Positions 56,867-64,000 of a stretch of DNA of 64,000 nt are shown piece after piece (the stretch's first letter is position 1; each line of letters begins with the position of its first letter). The DNA is taken from positions 35,075,335 to 35,139,334 of the forward strand of contig OY978528.1 in NCBI GenBank assembly GCA_963854835.1. Reading direction: 5' to 3'. Source of the DNA: Megamerina dolium. Taxonomy: Eukaryota; Arthropoda; Insecta; Diptera; Megamerinidae. Position numbers and translations under genes: made by a program. The notes under the pieces were generated by a model. It ran no database searches, was not told the origin of the DNA, and was given only the letters and a program-made list of their open reading frames with translations.

Positions 56867-57062
56867 ATGGTGATTCTTTAAGAGCCTTCGCATTTGTTTA
56901 AAAAAAAAACACATAAAATTTAGAGAAATGTAAAAAATCTTTATTTGATTCGCTAGAACGATCTATATAATTCAATGTTTAAAAATGATTTCATGTGAAT
57001 GTTGAGCGCGGCTGCGCCTCAAATGGTCCATAGCTGTGTCCAATTGTGGCATACTCTAAAAA
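56867..57062. repeat. Possible DNA-transposon end
   Basis: It starts GGTGATTCTTTAAGAGCC and continues with an A-rich run, ATAAAATTTAGAGAAATG, TCTTTATTTGATTCG and GAATGTTGAGCGCGGCTGCG then CCTCAAATGGTCCATAGC. The last, unusually GC-rich stretch stands out. The pattern resembles ends of arthropod DNA transposons that I recall but cannot name. No matching opposite end was found nearby. Confidence 0.35.
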
Positions 57063-57953
57063 AAGTTGCTAAAAATCACCTTGTATTTCAAATGAAATCT
57101 TAATGGATTTTTGAAACTTATTCTATATACCACAAAATTTATTTGTACAAAATAAACCGTTATTCAAATTAATTTCCATTCATTTATAATTTTCTCACTC
57201 TCTCATTAATTATAATAATTTTTTATTTTTTATTTCAGAATAACTGAAATATGTATTTAACTTTTTCGTTCGCAAATACTATTTTTTGCTCCGTGTTTAT
57301 CCGATATATTTATTGATTTTCATTAAATGTTTTAAAGTGTTTTTATTATTTTTTTTTTTTTATTAAGTAATATTACTATTTTAAAATAAACAATAAATTT
57401 CAATATAGCTTATTGTAGCAAAATCAGTAATTTTTAATCGGTATAATAGAAAATAAAACCTACACATGCATACATACACATCTATATTACATATGTATAC
57501 TTATTTACGAACTCACGAAAACGCAACTATTAAATATTGACAACCCAACAAAATTTCTAAAAATAACAATAATGAATAAAAAAATAAAAATAGATAAAAT
57601 AAAAATGATATTTTCAAAAAGTTTATGTACAGACAACAGCAACAATATGTCAAAGCAAAACAAAACAAAAATATATAAAATTAAGACAGCAATAGCTACG
57701 AGTTCGTATACAAAGTTAAACTCATTTGCAATAAACTGTAGCCGATGCTGCCATGGATGATTATTATGATGATTATGATCATAATGATGATAGTGATGCT
57801 GTTGTTGGTGGCGACATTAATAATTGATGGTTATATTAACAATTTTACACATTCTGAAACAAGATTGTTTTTATAACATTTTAATTTTTATTTGATTTTA
57901 CGTTGCTTTCACTTCTATGTATATATACATATATACATACATACATATGTATG
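57063..57953. other. Spacer without recognisable genes
   Basis: AT-rich; poly-T run near 57350 and GATTATGATC-type triplets at 57755-57800. Nothing coding recognised. Confidence 0.5.
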
Positions 57954-59455
57954 TGGCGGGTCCCAAACCCAACGCACAACCTCTAACCGAGGAGATTTTC
58001 GCCACTCACTTCAGCCGCCTCCCAGCGGGTGCCAGGAAGACGTTGCCCGGTGGTCGCCACATAGAGGACCCCCATTAATACTAATGAAAGCGCCGTCACA
58101 TAGTAAGCAGAGCAAGCTATATGACTACCCCTCATTAACAAATAAAGGTATCATCACATAGCGCTCAGATCAAACTACACGACAGCCAGTGAGTTGACTT
58201 GCGATGAGTTCAACAAGGATTGCGCTAGCCCCACCCAGTTGAGGCAGTTAGACACGTTAACTTGCGAAAACACCACCAGACCATACATATCCTGGAGAAG
58301 ACCCAAGAAAAACAGATCGACACACACCACCTATTTGTTGATTATAAAGCCGCTTTCGACAATCCGGTAAGGGATTACCTCTACGCAACAATGTCTGAGT
58401 TCGGTATTCCTGCAAAGCTCATTCGACTTTGTAGAATGACACTGCATAACTCCCGTTGTGCAGTGAAAATTGGGAAGGACCTCTCCGCACCGTTTAATAC
58501 CGAACGGGGTTTCAGACAAGGTGATTCGTTACCGTGCGACTTCTTCAATCTTATTATGGAGAAAATAATACGAGCTGCTGATCTACGACATAATGGCACT
58601 ATCTTCAACAAAAGTGTCATGCTGTTAGCGTATGCCGACGATATTGACATAATCGGCATGAACACGCGAGCAGTCAGTGCAGCATTCTCAGAGTTGGAAA
58701 GAGAGTCGCGTCGGATGGGTCTCACGGTGAACGAGGGCAAGACGAAGTATCTAGTGTCAACAAACAAAGAGTCCCGGCGTCTTGGACAGCACGTCACTGT
58801 TGACAATTACGCTTTTGAAGTAGTAAGGGGCTTTGTCTATCTTGGAACCAGCATTAACAGCAGCTTGGACGTCAGCTTAATGACGTCAGCTTGGAGATCA
58901 TGCGTAGGATAACTCTTGCTAACAGGTGTTACTTTGGGCTGAGTAAGCAATTGAAAAGTCGAGCCCTCTCTCGAAGAACGAAAACTACACTCTACAAGTC
59001 TCTCATCATGCCTGTCCTAACATATGGCGCTGAAGCCTGGACACTCTCCATCTCGGATGAGCGAATGCTTGGAGTTTTCGAGAGAAAAGTCCTACGCAAG
59101 ATCTTTGGACCTATTTGCGTTGGTGGCGAGTACCGAATAAGGTACAACCATGAGCTGTACGAGCTATATGCCGATATTGACATAGTAAAGCGCATCAAAA
59201 TCCAGCGGCTGCGCTGGCTAGGTCATGTCGAGCGAATGGAAGAACACGCTCCAGCTAAGAAGGTGTTATATTCGGAACCAGCTGGAGGACGGCGCAGAAG
59301 AGGAAGACCAAACCTCCGGTGGAAAGACCAAGTACTGGAGAACCTGACGGCGCTTGGAATTTCTAACTGGCGCCAGCTAGCGAAGAACAGAGATGGCTGG
59401 CGAAGCATGTTATTTTCGGCCTAAATCGATATTCGGTTGTTATGGCCACATAAGG
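57954..59455 (+). mobile_element. RTE-like LINE, copy 2, with 5' leader joined to mid-RT
   Basis: A GC-richer leader begins GGCGGGTCCCAAACCCAACG (57956) and runs to about 58285. There it joins ATCCTGGAGAAGACCCAAG, which in copy 1 lies at 27366 within the RT. The endonuclease and RT finger region are therefore missing, while the 5' leader and the whole 3' half are present. The 3' end matches copy 1 through GTTATGGCCACATAAG and continues GAAGGAAGGAA into a long (TA)n tract. The near identity of the two copies shows recent activity of this family. Confidence 0.88.
58285..59424 (+). pseudogene. RT palm, thumb and C-terminus of RTE-like LINE ORF2
   Basis: HHLFVDYKAAFDNPVRDYLY carries the first catalytic Asp. 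RGFRQGDSLPCDFFNLIMEK is the grip motif. VMLLAYADDIDIIGMNTRA has an intact YADD box, and GLTVNEGKTKYLVSTNKES is motif D. The frame shifts at 58868-58892 because an 11-base string (GACGTCAGCTT) is duplicated 14 bases apart. The second frame (58891-59424) continues MRRITLANRCYFGLSKQLKS, LYKSLIMPVLTYGAEAWTLS, KIQRLRWLGHVERMEEHAPA and RRRRGRPNLRWKDQVLENL to the stop. Without the 14-base insertion the RT-to-C-terminus reading frame would be open throughout. Confidence 0.85.
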
Positions 59456-59463
59456 AAGGAAGG

Positions 59464-59497
59464 AATATATATATATGTATATAATATATATATATAT

Positions 59498-59576
<79 letters not shown>

Positions 59577-59712
59577 ACATATATATGCATATATACATAT
59601 ATATATACATATATATGCATATATACATATATATATATAAATATATATATATAAATATTTATATAAATATTTATATAAATATATATAAATATATATAAAT
59701 ATATATAAATAT

Positions 59713-59782
<70 letters not shown>
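59464..59782. repeat. ~320-bp (TA)n-rich microsatellite
   Basis: TA repeats are interspersed with TATACATATATGCA and TATAAATAT variant blocks. The tract starts within 10 bases of the RTE-like LINE tail. Frames over it on both strands are Ile/Tyr repeats with no meaning. Confidence 0.95.
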
Positions 59783-59784
<2 letters not shown>

Positions 59785-60039
59785 TCATACTACATATATT
59801 TACTACTCATATTGTTTGCTTTAGAATTTATATGGTGTGCGGGTGAGTACATTCGTACAAAAACATATGTATATATGTGCTTTAACCATTGTCGTTACAG
59901 TTATTATCACTTGAATACATTTACACGATGTACCTATAATGTGTATTTCATATTGTATGATAATTTCCTATATATGTTCATTGAGACGACATGTTGTATT
60001 GAACGTCATAAAATAAATGCTACTCCATGTTCGAACAAT
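59783..60039. other. Spacer between microsatellite and RNase H relic
   Basis: Under 300 bases; nothing recognised. Confidence 0.4.
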
Positions 60040-60437
60040 GAGTTCGAACAGAGTCGATCCTAAGAGGCTTGACAAATATTTTCTTCACCAATAATTCCAA
60101 GACCGGATGGTTACAGGTGCCGAGTGACATCCGGACGGAAACACTAGATGCGTTTTTGTTACAGGCAAAACAACAACGGTTTTCCAATCGGAATTTTTCG
60201 CCATACTAAAAGTAATAGACTGAACAATTGAGAAGAAATGGCGCGCTAAACAGACACTACAATGACAGCCAAGCTGCAATAAAAGCCCTGAAAATCGCTC
60301 TCACGACTACAGAGATTATTCAAGAATGTAAGTCAAAACTTAACTCCATCGCAAGATGGCACAGACGTGAAGTTATCTGGGTTCCGGAACATTGTGGTTT
60401 TCAAGGAATCGAAATGACCGATGAGCTGACAAACTAG
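60040..60437 (+). pseudogene. RNase H relic of a LINE ORF2
   Basis: FFTNNSKTGWLQ-like sequence near 60080 corresponds to the first RNase H strand (TDGS-type motif, Asp replaced by Asn). After frameshifts, YNDSQAAIKALKIALTTTEI (from 60264) carries the second Asp. VIWVPEHCGFQGIEMTDEL (near 60372-60430) carries the His and last Asp, and the frame ends at a stop. The RT part is not recognisable upstream. This is an isolated fragment of an I/LOA-type element on the + strand. Confidence 0.7.
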
Positions 60438-62888
60438 CACCTGAACAGAAGAATAGCAGCTTTCCTTCTAACATTAGAAAGGAAATCAGCGCTCTCAGAT
60501 CGGGTTTCTTAGAAAACATTTATTCTGTCTATGGAGGGTATGAATAATACAGAGCATTTTCTCTGACCTTCGCCAGAATGAGACAACTTATCTTGTAGCC
60601 AGAAGTGCTGGCAATAGATACAATATATTCCTTATTCCTTGTCTGTCAAGAGATACATTATAGTGTATGTCTCTGTCCTTCATTTTATCTTCTTTTCTCT
60701 TCTCTATCCCATTCTAATCTATATCTGACATGTCTTGGTACAATGGACATCACTTGCCTGACTCCCAGTAAAATTCTAATTGTGTTTAATTTCCTTTAAA
60801 TAGTATTTTTGTGTTCATCTAAATTTGAATTGATCGATTTGCATGCTGAATTGTCTCATAGAAAGGAATCACCTTGTACCGGCATATAAATTACACTTTA
60901 CAAAATATAATTTGTTATTAAAAAAATAATCATAATAAAAATGGATTTAAAAAAAATGAAACAATTTTATATTCAAAAGTGACCTTAACGAAATTTAACG
61001 AAAAATATATGATGAAAACAAACTCTAAAATGTCAAAATATTATTTGTATGTACTTGTACATATATTCACTATATGTTCCTATTATGTATATTTATACGT
61101 ATATACAAGTATATGTACTATGTAGGTACATATATTTATTTGGATTGTAGTTATTGTTAGTTGAATTGTTGTTGTTGTTTTGCTCTTCACCATCACCATT
61201 AGACCTTGTGCCACTTTTATCCATATAAATACATACCGACTGTCTGTCGGTGGAGGCGCATAAAGTACACATTGTATTTACATATCTATATGTATTTGTA
61301 TGTGTATGTGTGTATGTATGTAATTTCATTTGATTTTATTACGTCTCTAATTCTTCTTATTGTTGTTAATTTTGTTGTTGTTATTTCACATTTTTCGATA
61401 TGGTACATATGCGCTCTCATTACCAAAATCGAAATAGACTACACAAACTGTTGAATGGTTGTATCATACTTATGTACTACTATACCACATACTTGTCGAA
61501 TACAGCATTCCATCAATTTATATGAACAAATTTTAATTATTGTATGATTTGTTTATTTGTTTTTTTGTGAATTTATTTTATTTTATTTAATTTTTTTTTT
61601 TTTTTTTGTGAGTATTTAGTATTGAACGTAGTATATTTAAAAAAGGAATCAAACACTAAAAGGAAATCAATAACAATAACAAAAACAACAAGTTTTCGAA
61701 TTTCACACAAATTAAATATTTATTATTGTTACTCATTATGCTATTTATTATTATATATATACATATATTCACACCTATACGTATATATACTTGTATTTAG
61801 ATGTATGAATATGTACTTATTATTGATTCATTACTCCAATGACAGCAATTTTATGAGAATTTATAGCGAAAAAATATAATAATAAAGATTGAGTAATGAG
61901 AAAGTATTGATAGAAACGAAAGATTTTATAAATAAAATTTAATAGAAAATATTTTCGAAATAATTACATGTTAGTAGTATGTATTTTCAACTTTCCCATA
62001 TCTACATTCTGCAAGTAAATATACGTAAATATTTGCCCCAATTTCCTTGTTGCCAGTCAACTGATTGTGTGAACAAATTATTTTCAAATTGCTAACAATG
62101 AATACGATAAATTAGAATATATCTATTCTTTCACATTTGTTATTGTTATTATTGCTGCTCTCGTGCTAATTGTGAATAATATGTACATATGAGTGAGTAC
62201 TCCATACATACATATCCGCATGTATAACACGATAAAATAAATACAAAATAAAATAAACAACAATAAAAAATAACAACAGCACTACAACAAAAACAAGTCG
62301 ATCATACATTCACGAATACGGAACACTCTGTCTTACAAACACTAGCAAATATATGTACTACTCATACATATACGTATACATACACAAACATGTGCTTAAG
62401 TATCTAATGCGTACAGCGGAAAGACACCGCTATCACCACCGTCACCGAAATATTGACTTTTGTTCCATCATCATACACATCATCATCATCATCATAATCA
62501 TCAGCGTACAGGAAAGACAACTAAGGCGAAAAAATACTTATAATATAAATTCTACTTTTTAAGGTCAAAAGCTTGTATATCTGTATGTTTTGTGAGTATC
62601 GTAATTGAGTGAATGACGTTATATATTATCTATAAAATTATTTTTTTTTTTAATAGAAATAATTTTCAAACATTTTTTGTTCCTTATTTATCGCCGTCGA
62701 CATCATAGTTGTTGAATCTTGTGTTGTTGAAATATTACATATTTCATTAAAAATTTTCCTCCATCTGTTTAGTTTTTTCTAACTATTTGATGATTTTTAT
62801 TTCTTTTCATTTAATACAAATGAAATATATACATAAATATTTGTGAAAATTAATTCTAACAATGTAATAGCTGTATGTATGTATGTAG
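60438..62888. other. Spacer without recognisable genes
   Basis: AT-rich, with TATATGTA runs, CAT/CAC-rich 62430-62510 and poly-T near 61593 and 62643. Short frames lack recognisable domains. Confidence 0.5.
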
Positions 62889-63050
62889 TGGGTGCCGTAG
62901 CTCAGTGGTTAGTGTGTTCACCTTCTGATCTGTAGGTCGTGGTTCAATCCCCGGCTGATGCATAACAAATTTAATATCGATAAGATTTTTCTTTCGAACG
63001 GTACCCACCTGTCGGCAAGCAATAGGCAATTCTTCCGACAGTAACAGTAA
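62889..63050 (+). mobile_element. tRNA-derived SINE, copy E (best tRNA-like head)
   Basis: GGGTGCCGTAGCTCAGTGG begins the head. The polymerase III internal boxes are A box TAGCTCAGTGG (62898-62908) and B box GGTTCAATCCC (62941-62951), 32 bases apart. The middle (TTCACCTTCTGATCTGTAGG) resembles the anticodon arm of a tRNA-Arg with UCU anticodon. The body follows (ATATCGATAAGATTTTTCTT) with complementary arms CTGTCGG (63009) and CCGACAG (63035). The copy ends near 63050 without the usual 3' half. It is not a functional tRNA gene, as no 3' acceptor strand pairs with GGGTGCC. Confidence 0.88.
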
Positions 63051-64000
63051 TATAAAAATCCTATCGAATTAACTATTGAATTAACAAATATTCAGCAACG
63101 CTTTCTATCGTTTTGCTGTCATTTGTCTAAAAAGAACCCAATTAGTGCCAAATATAGGTTTTTTTCTAATTAACTAAAGTTTCTTCCTTGAAAAAGCGAA
63201 TTCCAACGATTAAAGAGCGCCATTTTGTTTATATATTTATTTTAAGAAATATATAAACAAATAAATCAAGCTTCGATCAGGCAATAGATTAACTATAAAG
63301 TGTAATGATCAATATCTGTGTAACAGGGCCCAATAAAATGTTTCTTTTAATTTTTGTCATATGAAAATATAAAACATTATTTTATAACTTAGTATTATTA
63401 CTTTTATAAAATACAACCAACAACAGTAACAAAAATTTATTGAAAATACCAATTTATTCACGCCGCTAATTACCCCAAATCCATTAAATTATAGATAGAA
63501 TCGATTAAGATAACAACAATAATAAAAATGTAAAAGGAAAACAAAGCAATACCAATATTTATCATATGCCTATAACTAAAAACGCTTAAATAATATGATT
63601 TAACGAAATCATATTAAAATGTAAATAAATACATGATCATAGCTACAGCAACAAGTACACATTACTAATCCAAGTATAATTATTTGAAATTTTCAACCGC
63701 CATTACTCTCTTACTTTGTTGTATGTAAGGTACTACAATATGTCTCTGCATACGTACATATATACAAGTTCCTATAAATTATTAGGCAAACAAACATGTT
63801 TTAAGCTTCTATATTTGTACACATATATAAGTACATACGTGTACAGATACATGTACATATGTAGCAATATCTACGCTCAAACATAATAATCAAAGATCTA
63901 TATTAATAAATGTAAACTTCATGCTAATGAGTATCATCATCTGACATTTATAATTAATAAATTTGACAACTGTAAACATCTAGCAACAGCAACAAAAACA
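63051..64000. other. Spacer without recognisable genes
   Basis: AT-rich. A 12-bp hairpin (GTTTATATATTT / AAATATATAAAC) lies at 63227-63258. No gene is recognised. Confidence 0.5.

Noticed and set aside
59363..59788. 141-codon Ile/Tyr frame
   Set aside because: It is the translation of a (TA)n microsatellite.
62889..62960. Functional tRNA gene
   Set aside because: A and B boxes are present, but no 3' strand complementary to GGGTGCC closes an acceptor stem, the anticodon stem does not pair well, and the same head is joined to a shared body in other copies, which defines a SINE.
1..64000. A new multi-gene biological system, for example a defence or biosynthetic cluster
   Set aside because: All recognised protein motifs belong to LINEs or DNA transposons; there are no clustered host genes.

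Overview
This is a strongly AT-rich eukaryotic window with the texture of a higher-dipteran (fly) genome. CAA/CAG and GAT triplet runs, (CA)n, (TA)n and (CT)n microsatellites and TATGTA-rich spacers fill most of it. A tephritid fruit fly is the most likely source. That is inference, resting on the mix of mobile elements: DD41D 'rosa' mariners, RNase H-bearing LINEs, and a tRNA-headed SINE. I found no convincing host gene exon, rRNA gene, functional tRNA gene or CRISPR array. The window reads as intergenic or intronic DNA built up by repeated transposon insertion.

Layout. 1.7-2.9 kb: 3' part of an RNase H LINE (-). 3.1-4.3 kb: a dispersed repeat and a 0.7-kb segment bounded by 28-bp inverted repeats, with a SINE inside. 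7.35-9.6 kb: a long decayed RNase H LINE (+). 9.69-10.77 kb: a mariner relic with both inverted ends. 10.8-21.7 kb: mostly simple spacer, with a SINE relic and two strong palindromes. 21.7-23.3 kb: another RNase H LINE relic. 23.86-24.92 kb: a maT-like Tc1/mariner relic. 25.6 kb: a Jockey-type fragment. 26.5-27.9 kb: an RTE-like LINE, followed directly by a nearly complete rosa mariner (27.92-29.29 kb). 31.5-32.7 kb: an RNase H LINE relic. 35.4-38.3 kb: a long noncoding repeat block with a ~300-bp tandem array. 39.48-40.76 kb: a full-length DD34D mariner. 42.3 kb: a miniature rosa derivative. 43.9-44.5 kb: a piggyBac-family relic. 45.0 kb: a SINE. 47.8-48.3 kb: a short LINE insertion with an 11-bp target-site duplication. 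49.1-50.6 kb: a SINE split by an irritans-type mariner. 51.6 kb: a SINE. 53.0-56.8 kb: a long CR1/Jockey-like LINE carrying a nested rosa element. 57.95-59.45 kb: a second RTE-like LINE with a ~320-bp (TA)n tract on its tail. 60.0-60.4 kb: an RNase H relic. 62.9 kb: the best-preserved tRNA-like SINE head.

How the parts relate. The window is a record of successive insertions. Nesting orders some of them: SINE before irritans mariner at 49-50 kb, LINE before rosa at 55.6 kb, and LINE before or beside rosa at 27.9 kb. The two RTE-like LINE copies are nearly identical where they overlap but carry different internal deletions, so that family was active recently. The rosa transposase at 28.0-29.1 kb is the most intact gene in the window and appears broken by a single missing T in a homopolymer. 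All coordinates of repeat ends are read by eye; family names are based on remembered motif patterns, not on a database search.
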